Shown here: positions 26,942-37,600 of the stretch, one piece after another
How the letters are laid out: each line of letters begins with the position of its first letter
Numbering within the stretch: position 1 is the stretch's first letter
Source of the DNA: a virus
DNA: 49,093 nucleotides
Virus record (IMG/VR): IMGVR_UViG_3300032235_000849
Span: 1-49,093 of that record
Direction: 5' to 3' (one strand)
Translations under genes and position numbers: made by a program
Notes under the pieces: model-generated
Seen by the model: the letters and a program-made list of their open reading frames with translations, nothing else
Databases searched by the model: none
Told to the model about the DNA's origin: nothing

Positions 26942-27607
26942 TTACTTTGTGTTTTTCTTCTGAATAGTTCTTCCGCCGACTTTGGAATCTTTATTTGCAA
27001 CAGCGTCACTCACTCCACGAATTAAAGATGCATATAAAGTCATAGCTCCATTGGCAATTATTTCTGCAGTTCCAGGTGTCGCCAATCTATACAAAGATTT
27101 TGCATTGATTAAAACCTTCTTTGCATCAAGTTCAATATTTTCACTTGCCTTAATTCTAACGTTTCCTTTAGAACCTCCTTCACCAATAGCAGTTAATTCT
27201 ATGTCAGTTCCTTGAAGTCTTAACTTTCCATTAGATGCAACGATATCTATATTTCCATTCCAAGAATGAATAAAAAGAGTATCTTCTGCTTCTTCTTTAT
27301 CTACTCCAGACTCAATTGAAATTCTCCCCGGAGAAATAATTTGCGTGCATCCTTTTCTTGGTCCGTCTTTATCAAGAATAATCGACTGCCTAGAATCTGA
27401 TGCTTGAATCATTACATCAGCGGTGACATCACCCTGCTTATGAATATGCCCAAAACTGATTGAACCATGATCATTGCCATATCTAATGGCGGTATAATTT
27501 TGCTTCGCAGTATTATTTTTAGAAATATTGCCTGCAAGAAGTTCTTCCCTACCCGCTCTAGGTGGAGAACCAAGTTTTGTATTATTACTGTTTCGAGCAG
27601 TTGCCAT
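26942..27607 (-). CDS. Beta-helical spike/needle-like baseplate protein
   Basis: A 221-residue protein. From about residue 95 onward it alternates short beta strands with turns every ~8-12 residues (GRISIESG, GNIDIVASNGKLRLQG, TDIELTAIG, GNVRIKASENIELDAKKVLI, NGAMTLYASLIRG). This is the pattern of the gp5 C-terminal beta-prism and VgrG needle repeats. The first ~40 residues are low-complexity with basic residues, then a YGNDHGSISFGHIHKQG segment. The 575-residue gp5 candidate nearby lacks an obvious needle, so this separate protein may supply it. The assignment rests on repeat pattern and context. Confidence 0.55.
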   Translation of the reverse strand: MATARNSNNTKLGSPPRAGREELLAGNISKNNTAKQNYTAIRYGNDHGSISFGHIHKQGDVTADVMIQASDSRQSIILDKDGPRKGCTQIISPGRISIESGVDKEEAEDTLFIHSWNGNIDIVASNGKLRLQGTDIELTAIGEGGSKGNVRIKASENIELDAKKVLINAKSLYRLATPGTAEIIANGAMTLYASLIRGVSDAVANKDSKVGGRTIQKKNTK

Positions 27608-27644
27608 TAGTATTGAGACTTCAATATAGTACTATTTAATAGAG

Positions 27645-30600
27645 TTACGTCTGTGTATCTTCAATAGTTCCGGGAATATTAAGACGAGGATCATTACTTG
27701 TAACATCAGTACCAGATCTCTGAATAGCACTTGGACGTGTAGTAACGCGAGCAGTAATACTTTCTTGAAGAGTTGCATAAACTCTTGTTTGTGGTCCAGC
27801 AGTCTTATAGTATCCCGCGTAAGGAATACCCTCATCATAGTAAACTGCACCATAGTATGCTCTTCCTTCAACATATCCAGTTTGCTTAAGTCCAACAAGG
27901 TCTGTGACCTGAATAAGAGCTTGTTGATTTAACTTTTGTTCTTCTATCAGTTGAACAGGATCTCTTACAACACGAAACACTGGGCGGAATGTTGCATTTA
28001 CGCCCGTTGGAACACCACCTGTTGGAGTACCACCGGGAGGACTCACCATTGTAATTTCTGGATAAACATTAAACCCAATGCCAGGGGCATCTACATTAAC
28101 AGTAATGATTCTCCCAAATGAATCACATTCATAAGAAAGTTTGGATCCATTGTTTGGAGTAATTTGTATTTGATCTTCTCCACATCTATAATTAATTCCA
28201 GGATCTTCTACAATTACTTCATCCAAAACTAAAGTAATCGGATATCCAGGTCCTTGTTCTGGCGGAGGTAAATAACCATTTCCAGGATCATTTACAATCA
28301 CTTTATCAACTACTCCTCTTCCTCCAATCTTTTTTGCACAGGGAGGTGGAATTAGTATTGCAGAAATTCCCACTGGATTCGAAGTCCAAGGTGTTTTGTT
28401 TGAATCACTCAATACAACATCTTTACTAATAAAAAGAGCAACTCCCATAGGGTTTCTGGAAAAAATAAAATCTTGCTGTTTTTCTACACTAGATTTTAAA
28501 TTTTCTAATTCAATAACAACATCATATTTTCCTGGAGTAGTATTAAAAGTATATTGAACTTTCTCTCCAGCAAATTCTGTAGTTTTGAATATTTCCTTTC
28601 CACCAACTTTTAATGTTGCAACGTTGTCTGCTTGAAAATTAAACTTATATAATCCACTATATGGGAAATTAACATTTTTCCAAGTTAAAGTATACTTTCC
28701 AATGACAGGTGTTTCTGGTTGACTGATGGAATTGAAAACTTTAGGAGACACAGAAAAATCATTCATATATTTACTCCATCTAGTTTCATTGTATGCGAAT
28801 AATGGAGGACCGTCATAAGTAACACCATTTTTAGTGATGCTCTGTGAAGTTTGGGGAGCAGGAGCAGATGATCCCTTTACACTATCAATATTAACTTTAA
28901 TATTTTCATCATCACCATCAGCATCACGAATTCCAAGACGATTTTTACTGTTTACAATTGGACCTCTAGATCCTGGACCAGCACCAATGATTTGAATAGG
29001 ACCATATTTTTTACCTCCAGTGAAGGTTCCCGATCCTTTATCACTGTCTTTTTGTTTAGTGGGATCTCTTTTTAATCTCACACTACTCCCATCAGATGGT
29101 ATAGAAACTTCCTGTGCTGCTATTCCAGCAATAAAAGGATTATCATCCACGTCCATCGAAAAAGAAATTTCACCAGATCCAGATCCATCAACTTGAAGAT
29201 AAAAACTTGATCCCTGTTGAATAAAAGATGCTTTTAAATTGGATGGAGCCGTAGGATTTTGTGTAGTTGGAGTTCTCCAATCTTGAGTGCTAAAAATCTT
29301 AGTATCAATAACACTTTGAGTTTCGATTGGTTGATTTAAAATTTCTGCAACTATAGTGTGTCTTCCTTTAGAAAGATAAACTTTTGAAATTTTTGGATTA
29401 TCTACATTGAATCCATCTAAAGAAGATACTTCCTTTCCATCAATTAAAATTCTACCATTATTATCTTTAGTTCCCTTTACTCCATAAAATCCAGCGTAAG
29501 GAAGATCGATCTGCCAACTATTCGAAAAAGTAGTTCCAGACACATCACTTCCCGGAGTGCTTAAAGGAAGAATAGGCGATATTGCATACCTACTCATAAA
29601 TTTACTCCAAGCAGGAAATCTAACAGGATACCACTGCTGACTTGCCCCAGGAAATCTTGTGGTCCAAATAGGATTGGGTGGGCACCTTCCGGTTTGCACT
29701 GGTGGTTGTTCTTGAGGTACAGGTGGAAGTGGAGCATCAATAATCATAGAGACTCCCATTGGATTTTGATACCAAGATTTTGAAGAAATTACTTCTACAA
29801 TTTGTGTTGAAGATGAAGCAGCATCTGTACCACTAACTTCAAAAACCAAATTAAATGTACTTCTCCCATCAGGTGTTGTTCTCTTATTAGTTGCTTTAAA
29901 AGTACCTATATTTGTCGTAATCTGAATATCATCATTATCGTTATCAGATTGAATATGATCTGAAAATATTCTATTTGATTCTCCTTCTCCACCTTCTTTA
30001 TTTTTTGTTCCATTTTTAATTATTCCCTGTTCAACACCACCCGACTTTGCAGATGATGCTGATACTACAAATTTAGTATTAGGATTTATCTTAATAGTTT
30101 GTTTTGTACTCTGACCTCCTCTTGGATTTCCTTTCAAGGTAAACGTGTTATTTCCACTTACAAATGAAAACTTCATTTTATCAGTATTTCTTCCTTCACC
30201 GGTAATTGTGAATGTGACATCAACAGTGTTTGGTGTCACTGGAGCATTTATTTTTTCAGTAATCGGAACATTCAGAAGATCAACTTTTAAGATATGATTT
30301 CCTTCTTGTATTGTTTTTTGTAAAGGAGACGGATTATCTTTAAATCCTTTTAGACTTCCAACTAACCCACCATCAACATAAACTTGTGCCGTATTATCAC
30401 ATACACCTCTAAAAATATATTCACCACTAATGGGAAAGTTTAACTCCCATTCCATAGAAAATACTCTTCCTGCCTCATCACTTCCAGTAACATTAGATGG
30501 TTTGACGGGAGAAACAGCATAATTATTCATAAACTCTCCCCATTCGGGGAAAGTTACTGCTGCAGTATCTTGAGTTGCATATGATTTTTCAATAGTAAAA

Positions 30601-31295
30601 ACCCTGTCTGGTTGTATTTCTCTTGTAGTCCAGAAGGGTTTCTTTAATGCTTTTTGGAAGATTTCAATTTCTCTTTGAATAGGATCAGCACCAACTCTTG
30701 TATAAGTTTGCGGTTCCCAGGCACCAAGTTCTTCTCCATTAGGACCATATCTTTTACCATACCCAACATCAGTATCTTCGCAGAGTTCATATTCTTCGAA
30801 ATCTTCCTCACCTTCAAAGACTTCTGTTTCATCTACAGTCTCTCCAAGAACTGCAGTTAAAACAGCGCCATTACCAAACTGACAATCATCTTTTGCCGCT
30901 ACAATTGGTGGATACTGATAACCGTGACCACCCCTAACAACATCAACTGCAAGTAAAGACCCATCTCTACCAATGACGGGATTTCCAGCAGCACCAATCC
31001 CATCACCACCAAAAAACTGAATTCTTGGGGGACCACATTCTTTATATTGCTGAATACCTCCACATTCATCAATGGTTACTAATAGATCATTTGGGTTAAT
31101 ACGATTAACCTCATTAATACTCAAATATTGAAGATTATTATTACCGTCTCTAAAGATAAAAGTTGTTCCGGGATTATTCTTTGCATATTCATTTGCTTCG
31201 CATATAGAGACGCCATCAACAAATCCAAGAGTTGGATCAATATATCCAACTCTGATGTCATCTTGCGTAGGTGCAGCAAATAAATTAAAAGACAT
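27645..31295 (-). CDS. Large virion protein with three PA14-like repeats
   Basis: A 1216-residue protein. Three ~95-residue modules at ~248-345, ~559-657 and ~838-935 share W(G/S)(E/K)(F/Y)M..(Y/F)(A/S)(V/I)SP, a central tryptophan strand, a (P)YSG-Y-F strand, a VDGG/IDGK loop and a closing His- or Tyr-containing strand. This resembles PA14-type carbohydrate-binding beta barrels. An NPMGVSMII / NPMGVALFI / NPVGISAIL element appears after the first and twice after the third module. The C-terminus has VNDPGNGYLPPP and VEDPGINY repeats. An SD-like AAAGGAGA precedes the ATG. It directly follows gp5 in the operon, so a baseplate or adhesin role is likely; it has no T4 name I can support. Confidence 0.7.
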   Translation of the reverse strand: MSFNLFAAPTQDDIRVGYIDPTLGFVDGVSICEANEYAKNNPGTTFIFRDGNNNLQYLSINEVNRINPNDLLVTIDECGGIQQYKECGPPRIQFFGGDGIGAAGNPVIGRDGSLLAVDVVRGGHGYQYPPIVAAKDDCQFGNGAVLTAVLGETVDETEVFEGEEDFEEYELCEDTDVGYGKRYGPNGEELGAWEPQTYTRVGADPIQREIEIFQKALKKPFWTTREIQPDRVFTIEKSYATQDTAAVTFPEWGEFMNNYAVSPVKPSNVTGSDEAGRVFSMEWELNFPISGEYIFRGVCDNTAQVYVDGGLVGSLKGFKDNPSPLQKTIQEGNHILKVDLLNVPITEKINAPVTPNTVDVTFTITGEGRNTDKMKFSFVSGNNTFTLKGNPRGGQSTKQTIKINPNTKFVVSASSAKSGGVEQGIIKNGTKNKEGGEGESNRIFSDHIQSDNDNDDIQITTNIGTFKATNKRTTPDGRSTFNLVFEVSGTDAASSSTQIVEVISSKSWYQNPMGVSMIIDAPLPPVPQEQPPVQTGRCPPNPIWTTRFPGASQQWYPVRFPAWSKFMSRYAISPILPLSTPGSDVSGTTFSNSWQIDLPYAGFYGVKGTKDNNGRILIDGKEVSSLDGFNVDNPKISKVYLSKGRHTIVAEILNQPIETQSVIDTKIFSTQDWRTPTTQNPTAPSNLKASFIQQGSSFYLQVDGSGSGEISFSMDVDDNPFIAGIAAQEVSIPSDGSSVRLKRDPTKQKDSDKGSGTFTGGKKYGPIQIIGAGPGSRGPIVNSKNRLGIRDADGDDENIKVNIDSVKGSSAPAPQTSQSITKNGVTYDGPPLFAYNETRWSKYMNDFSVSPKVFNSISQPETPVIGKYTLTWKNVNFPYSGLYKFNFQADNVATLKVGGKEIFKTTEFAGEKVQYTFNTTPGKYDVVIELENLKSSVEKQQDFIFSRNPMGVALFISKDVVLSDSNKTPWTSNPVGISAILIPPPCAKKIGGRGVVDKVIVNDPGNGYLPPPEQGPGYPITLVLDEVIVEDPGINYRCGEDQIQITPNNGSKLSYECDSFGRIITVNVDAPGIGFNVYPEITMVSPPGGTPTGGVPTGVNATFRPVFRVVRDPVQLIEEQKLNQQALIQVTDLVGLKQTGYVEGRAYYGAVYYDEGIPYAGYYKTAGPQTRVYATLQESITARVTTRPSAIQRSGTDVTSNDPRLNIPGTIEDTQT

Positions 31296-31319
31296 ATCTC
31301 CTTTCTTTATTAATATTTA

Positions 31320-33047
31320 TTAGTAAGTTTCAAACTTAAGATCGGGTTCATTTTGTCCAGGTGAAGCAAACGGTTTTTCGTTGGTTTGAGGTGGAGTTGG
31401 AGTTCCTTGAGATGCTTTATCAACTTGCGCTGGTCTTGGTTGTTGCGGATCTTCTGCAGCACCAGAACCATTTTGAAGGGTATAGTAATCTGATGCCGCA
31501 CAGTTTGGTTTGAGATCGCATCCAAATATATTAAGTTTAATATTTTCAAAACTCAATGCAGAAGTAATACTTCCACTTATACCGCCGATTAAATCTTTTG
31601 CTCCGCCAATTGCACCAGTTACAATTCCCAACTCATTCTGAACATCATTTAAAAATTTATTTACATTATCAAGTATGCCATTTACTCCTGTTGTCATGTC
31701 ATTCATATTTAATGCAATCACATCTCCAGTTAGTTGTTCAACAGAACAAATTGGAGTGACTGGAGTTTTGGGGTTTGGTCCTTTTGGTGGCAATTGTTTT
31801 TTTAGTTGCTTATCCAAAATACCTTGAATCAAGGCACATAAATTATTTGAAATTTTATTATATAAACAAGTAATCAATTCAGTAATAGTTGCTTTAATAT
31901 CAAAATATCTATTTCTCATATTAGGAGGAAGTTGTTCCACTGTTGGAGAAAGACCTTTGTTTACTTGTTTTAAAATATATTCCATAATCTTATCAAAGAC
32001 TATCTTCATATATTTTGCAATAGTACAAGCAAAGTTAGAAATTAATGATTGAATATCACTAAGTACATTTGATACTGCATCAACATAACTTTGAGCAGCA
32101 TTTAAAACTTTATCAATATCCTTTGTAAGATTCTCAAGTTCAGTTTGAATTGCTTTAAGTGCAGACTTAACAACATCACAGGGAGACATTAGAACTGTCT
32201 TCCTTTGATAATAATCATTTCTTACAACGTCTGCTTTTGATTGTTCATGAACTGCATCAACGTTTTCTTTTGTTGCCCCAGGTTGTGATGGAGAAGTTGG
32301 TGAACTTGCCTCTTCACATCGTGCTTTGATGCCATCAGCAACTGCTTTCTGAATAAAATCATTTCTTGCGGTTCCAGTTAAACCTCTAGCATCTGCTTCT
32401 GCAAGAGCACTTTGTTGATCTCTGTATTGAGTTTTTGTTAATGGTTTATCAGATCTTAATCCAAACTGATTTACAGCAACTCCAGGAGGAGCAGGAGCAC
32501 ACTCTTCTGATTGCTCCGGAGACTTTGGTTTATTAATTACAAGTCCTTCATCAGGAACTTTTGCATTTGGATCTTTATTTCCATTCGCAGGAGTTGCATA
32601 ACCACTTGTTGCAAGACTCCCAGGTTGAGTATTGGTGACTCGATTATCACCTATCTTTGTTGCAAGGGAAGTTTGGGCATTGTTTCCAAGAACTCCCATA
32701 ATAACAGGAACTTGTTGCTCCTGACCATCAAGAAAGAATCCAAAAACAAACATTCCCTGACGAAGGTTTGCTGTTGCTCCTGCATTTGCTTGACCCCCTC
32801 CACCAGTCACAGGATACATTATCTGTGCCCAAGGGAGTTGATCTGAAGGTACTTCAGTTTCTCCTTGATCGTGAAGACCTATGATTCTAACTTTATACCT
32901 TCTACCCCAACCAGGAATTTGATCTTTACTTTCAAATTTTCCGGGCAGTATATTATCTCGCCAGGTTGAGTCACTAGCAATTTGACCCACCCACCAACTA
33001 AAGTTGGCACCAAGAAAACCTGAATTAAATAAAGATCCGCCTTCCAT
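31320..33047 (-). CDS. 5: Baseplate hub protein, gp5-like (no lysozyme domain)
   Basis: A 575-residue protein with an N-terminal OB-fold of the gp5/VgrG type (residues ~15-130: WVGQIASDSTWRDN, WGRRYKVRIIGLHDQGETEV, LPWAQIMYPVTGGGG, GMFVFGFFLDGQEQQVPVIMG). The T4 lysozyme domain is absent. Instead there is a Pro/Ala-rich linker and helical coiled-coil-like sequence (~290-500), then a disordered Pro/Gln tail. This matches the cyanophage form of the baseplate hub subunit. It would trimerise at the centre of the baseplate under the tail tube. CP12 ends 6 bases upstream. Confidence 0.8.
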   Translation of the reverse strand: MEGGSLFNSGFLGANFSWWVGQIASDSTWRDNILPGKFESKDQIPGWGRRYKVRIIGLHDQGETEVPSDQLPWAQIMYPVTGGGGQANAGATANLRQGMFVFGFFLDGQEQQVPVIMGVLGNNAQTSLATKIGDNRVTNTQPGSLATSGYATPANGNKDPNAKVPDEGLVINKPKSPEQSEECAPAPPGVAVNQFGLRSDKPLTKTQYRDQQSALAEADARGLTGTARNDFIQKAVADGIKARCEEASSPTSPSQPGATKENVDAVHEQSKADVVRNDYYQRKTVLMSPCDVVKSALKAIQTELENLTKDIDKVLNAAQSYVDAVSNVLSDIQSLISNFACTIAKYMKIVFDKIMEYILKQVNKGLSPTVEQLPPNMRNRYFDIKATITELITCLYNKISNNLCALIQGILDKQLKKQLPPKGPNPKTPVTPICSVEQLTGDVIALNMNDMTTGVNGILDNVNKFLNDVQNELGIVTGAIGGAKDLIGGISGSITSALSFENIKLNIFGCDLKPNCAASDYYTLQNGSGAAEDPQQPRPAQVDKASQGTPTPPQTNEKPFASPGQNEPDLKFETY

Positions 33048-33053
33048 TAGATA

Positions 33054-33269
33054 TTATTCATAAATTCTACATTCGAGTGCATCTGGATGACCATCACAGT
33101 AAAGTTCCAAAGATGTTGGATCGTGATCATCATCGGGATGATTTGATTGATACTGCTCCAAATCTCCTAGTTCATCTGCTAGATGGCGACGACGTTGACC
33201 GCTGGTATTTGGATTATCCAATTCATCGCGGTCATCATTAATATGTTGTTGAAGAGTTCGTTTCGTCAT
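33054..33269 (-). CDS. cp12: CP12-like Calvin-cycle regulator (auxiliary metabolic gene)
   Basis: A 71-residue, highly charged, probably disordered protein. The C-terminus DPTSLELYCDGHPDALECRI matches the conserved CP12 tail, including the Cys-x8-Cys pair (Cys58, Cys67) that forms the redox disulfide and inserts into GAPDH. The N-terminal Cys pair and an intact AWD_VEEL core are missing; ELGDLEQYQSNHP occupies that region, as in shortened phage forms. CP12 binds GAPDH and phosphoribulokinase and shuts down carbon fixation, which in infected cells diverts NADPH and carbon to nucleotide synthesis. The start ATG overlaps the stop of the gp27-like gene (ATGA), so it is translated with baseplate genes. 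Confidence 0.85.
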   Translation of the reverse strand: MTKRTLQQHINDDRDELDNPNTSGQRRRHLADELGDLEQYQSNHPDDDHDPTSLELYCDGHPDALECRIYE

Positions 33270-34606
33270 AATGGTATCTTACCAGAAGTGTGATTTCCAA
33301 TTCTACCAAAAGAATCTCTAACTAAATTCAATTTGGTATAAGTCTCTTTTGGAGAAATATAATGACATAAATCTGCTATAATATATAGACCACCATTTTC
33401 CTTACTTACATCTTTAGTTTCTGTTGCAAGTTCTGGAGCATCTATGAAGATAGCATCACCAGCATGTAAAGAAAAGTCTCCAGGTATAGTAATCGTTGTT
33501 TTGATTGAATATAATTGATTATATCTCATAATCGCTTGATTTAAAATATTTTTATACTCAAAATTTTCTTCTGCAGATTTTGATATCTGTTGTTCCGTAC
33601 TACCAGAAGGAAGTGTTCCCTTATCAAGAAGATAATAAGTAGTTCTTGAAAAATCTTTATTAGCACCAGTTCTATTGAATTCTGGATTCAATACCGGAAG
33701 TTCTTTACCACCAAGCTTTAAAGATTTTTCTTTTTCTTTTGCATTTGGAACCACTACTTCATAATAACAAGTAAAGGGATCAAACAAAACTGTTCTCGTA
33801 GAGAACGCTCCCATCTTAAGTTTTTCTTGAACATCAACACGATTATCCTTTGAGTACTCAAGAGCTTTAGCATCATATCCAGGAGGTGTATTATCACCTC
33901 TAGAATCTGGTGTCTGGTTATAAATGATTGACTTTTTCTTTTCTTGGTTCAATAAAGAATCAATTGACTTAAACTTAAATCCTTCAGAAGTTTCGAAGAA
34001 AAAATAACCAGCAGTATTGCCTTTTGCTTTTTCAAAATTAGGAACTGCTTTTTTTGATAACCAATTCATAGCGTAATATGGTTTCCTATTATTACCAATA
34101 AAGTTATAATTATTTGAGGTTTCTTCTATATCTACTTTTTTCTTTGTTGCAAGATAATTTTGTGCTGTTAAAATTTTCTTAATATGATCTGATATCTTTC
34201 CATCAAATCTTTCATTCAGTCTAATCTTTTCATTTAGAATAAACTCTTTAGATACAAGTTCCAATTGAATCATAGACTTAGTTGTATCATCACTCAAAGG
34301 AGTAACTTTATTCACATACATCGTCAAGTTTAATTCTGATTCATTATTATCTTTAAATTTTACTGTAACTTTTTCCTGTCCAACTATTGGTAATCCCTCA
34401 AGAGCAGTTTTGTTATCAATAGTGTTTCCAGAATCGGCAAATGTATAAGTTATTCTTACAGTATCTTGAAGAATACTTTCATAATACATTAATCGCACAG
34501 AACCATTTACAACACTCACAGTTTTTCCTTGACTCTTATTTGATACTATATCAAATCTTTCTATGTAAGATGGTTGTGCGCTTTTAGATGTTATTGGATT
34601 TGCCAT
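33266..34606 (-). CDS. 27: Baseplate hub subunit, gp27-like
   Basis: A 446-residue protein in the position of T4 gp27. The N-terminal half has tube-like beta domains (VSVVNGSVRLMYYESILQDT, VRITYTFADSG, KVTVKFKDN). A middle helical segment precedes a second beta domain with FDPFTCYYEVVVPNAKEKEK and IPGDFSLHAGDAIFIDAP near the C-terminus, the kind of loop typical of gp27/gpD-like hub proteins. Its product would form the trimeric torus that connects the tail tube to gp5. It is translationally coupled to cp12 by a 4-base overlap. Family identity is inferred from fold-like pattern, order and length. Confidence 0.65.
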   Translation of the reverse strand: MANPITSKSAQPSYIERFDIVSNKSQGKTVSVVNGSVRLMYYESILQDTVRITYTFADSGNTIDNKTALEGLPIVGQEKVTVKFKDNNESELNLTMYVNKVTPLSDDTTKSMIQLELVSKEFILNEKIRLNERFDGKISDHIKKILTAQNYLATKKKVDIEETSNNYNFIGNNRKPYYAMNWLSKKAVPNFEKAKGNTAGYFFFETSEGFKFKSIDSLLNQEKKKSIIYNQTPDSRGDNTPPGYDAKALEYSKDNRVDVQEKLKMGAFSTRTVLFDPFTCYYEVVVPNAKEKEKSLKLGGKELPVLNPEFNRTGANKDFSRTTYYLLDKGTLPSGSTEQQISKSAEENFEYKNILNQAIMRYNQLYSIKTTITIPGDFSLHAGDAIFIDAPELATETKDVSKENGGLYIIADLCHYISPKETYTKLNLVRDSFGRIGNHTSGKIPL

Positions 34607-34629
34607 TGTTTATTACCTCGTATCTCTAT

Positions 34630-37600
34630 TTACCCACCCTGATATAAAGATTCAAATGGATCCGTTTCATCACCACCAACATATATGGGTCCACCAGAAC
34701 CAGTATCGTCACTGTCTGCAAGATATGAACCAGATGGCATATCAGCAATCACAACAACTTGCTCAGATCCATATTCATAAGAAGCAAAGTTACTTAATAC
34801 ATTTATCGCCTGATCATATTTTGCCGTATTAATAGCACCTAAGAACCCAGGAAAAGTTTGTTCAATAGCAGCAGTAGAGTCTGCATCAATAACAAACTCT
34901 TTTCCTTTTTCACCAAGCATTGCTAAATGTGGACCACCTAAAGTCATTCCACCTTTTTCATAAGCAGCGCGGAGCATACCAGTCGGATTCAATCTTTGAG
35001 ATCCTTTGTAAGCTTCAAAGTGAAGGTGAGTTTGATTTCCAAGATTCAATAGATTGCCAATTTTTTGTCCAGGTTGAACTGTTTGTCCAGGTCTAACGTT
35101 TGGAGTTGCGTGCAAATATCTTGTTTGGACTCCACCATGATCTATCATTAAACCAGACAAATAAGGATCATTGGGAACAAATTTTTCAGATAAAACTTTT
35201 CCCCCAGAATATGCAACAATAGGCAATCTTGGGTTACCTCCCCAGGGTGGTTTTTCAACAACATCAACACCGGCATGTCCACCATAACCTCGTGGTGCCC
35301 CATAAACCTGTCCAGGTCCGGTTCCAATCATTCCTTTGGGAAGGGGAAACGCTTTGCCACCCTTAACTGATACCATTCCACCCGAATCTCCACCCATAAC
35401 AACAATATCTCCTAACTGAGGTGCCTTTGCCGGACCTGGATTTTTTCTACCATATGCAATAGCAGCAGGCCCAACAAACCAACCAAATCTATGTCCATGT
35501 CTTACAACATATCCAAGACCATTAGATGGTGGTGTTAGTCCTTGAGCCCAAAAATCAGTTCTTCCCCCAACAAATTGCGAAGCACTTTTCTGCAACTCTT
35601 TATTTTGAACAGCAGATGCAGTATCATTAATGAATTTTTCAGCCTGAACTCTACTCAATTTATTTGCAACCATAACCGCATTAATTGCACTTTGCTTATC
35701 GCTTATTGATCTAAATTCTCTAACTGCTCTGCCAACTGGCTGATACTGTCTTCCATTGCCAGAAACAATCAATTCTTTAATCGTGTTACCACTATAAATT
35801 CCAGAGGCAAGTCTATTATAGATTGATTGCGCAACATCGGCTCTTCCCTGAGGTGTTCCACTTTCAAGAGATGCAATTGCAACCAAAGACCAAAAATCAG
35901 CATTTCCCCCAGTTACATTAAAACCGCCACCATCAACACCAAGATTTGGATCAGGAGGTTGTTGATCAATTCCTTTATCCTGATTAACACCTTGGTCTTT
36001 TTTCAATCTCAAATTTTCTTGTATTTCTCTCAAAGTTTTCTGTGCATTAGTTTCAGTTGTATCTTTAAACGACTTTGCAACCCAATCACTAATATCACCG
36101 CCTTGAGAAATTGCATCTAATGTTTTGGGGTCAACAAAACCACCCTCAGCGAACGCAGCAAGTCCTCCTTTTAATTTTCCATCATCTATTCCTTTTGCAA
36201 CCAACATATTAATACCAAGTCCAACATTCTTATAATCTTGTTGGGTTGGTTTTTGTCCCAGTAAAATTTTAGAAGTGATTGCAAGTATTGGACCAAAGTA
36301 ATCACTATCACCAAGATTTTGTCCTGCCTTTTGAATCACTTTAAAAGGATTCATAACATCAGCTGCCTTTTGGAACATTTTAAATGGATCTGGAAATAAA
36401 TCAAACAACTTTTTTTCGCCCCCAACATCAGCACCTGGAGAATTTGCTTCCACATCCCCAGGTTTTTGTGGTGTTAATCTTCTTCTATATCTTCCCCTTT
36501 TAGATACTGTTCTTTTTACTCCACGTTGAGGTCTTCCACCCCTTGTCGCACCGCCACCTGCTTTCTTAACAGTCTTTCCTTTTCCAGATGGCATTCCACT
36601 ACCAAAAAAGAAATCATATAAGACACCACCAATAGCATCGCCAGCAACGCCACCAATCAATCCACCAATGAAGTTTCCAGCAACCGGTACAACTGTTCCG
36701 GCAGCAGCACCAACAGCACCAAGAAGTCCAGCACCAATTGCTCTAAATGCTGCTCTTCCTGGGTCTTCTCCAAGTGCAACGGACAATCCAAAGTTAACTA
36801 ATGCCCCAACAATAGGAAGGGGGATTCTCTTTAAGAATGGTCTTACAGAAGAAAGAAGTGCTTTATTTCCACCACGACCCATAGTTACTTTGGGTCTCTG
36901 TCTTAGTGGATTTCTAATATCAACCCCACCAGAAAGACCACCACCACTTGTTGTTACTCTGGGTCTTCCATTAGTTCCAGGTCTTGGTCTTGATCCAACG
37001 GATCCTCCCCTACCTTTGCCTCCGCGTCCAACTGAACCCGCAGCAGACATTCCTGCAATCAATGCAAGATTCAAAAACTGATTTAAAAGACCAGAAAGTT
37101 GTTCAAACTGTTTTACTCCATCATTACCAAAAAGATTTTTTACAAAACCACGAGTAGCATCATATGCTTTATACCCCCAATCAATAAAAGTCACAAGACC
37201 ATCTAAAAGTTTTCCACCAACACCAAGAACAAAATCAGTTGCTTGCCCTAAAAATTTAACAATAGGAATTATTTTTGGTAAATGATCAACTAACCTAACT
37301 GCAAAATATCCAAGAATAATATTACCAATAAAGTTCTTTACCCAATCCAAAAATCCCATACGAGGAAGACTTGGCATTTTTACTTTGTCAGATTCTACCT
37401 TTGGTTTTGTTTCTAATTTTTCTTCTATCTTTTCTCTTCTCTTAGAACTATCTTGTTTTTTAGACTCAGTAAGTTTTTTCTTTTCTGCTGCCAGAGTTCC
37501 TTTTAAAATACTATCAACTTCAATTGCTTTAACTCTGACAATACTTAAATTTTTTATTGACTTATCACCCACAGCAACAGAAGAAGAACCCTTAATAAGA

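Noticed and set aside
31314-31321. AATAAATA before the PA14-like gene
   Set aside because: At 18 bases from the ATG the transcript would begin at about the ribosome site; possible but unconvincing.
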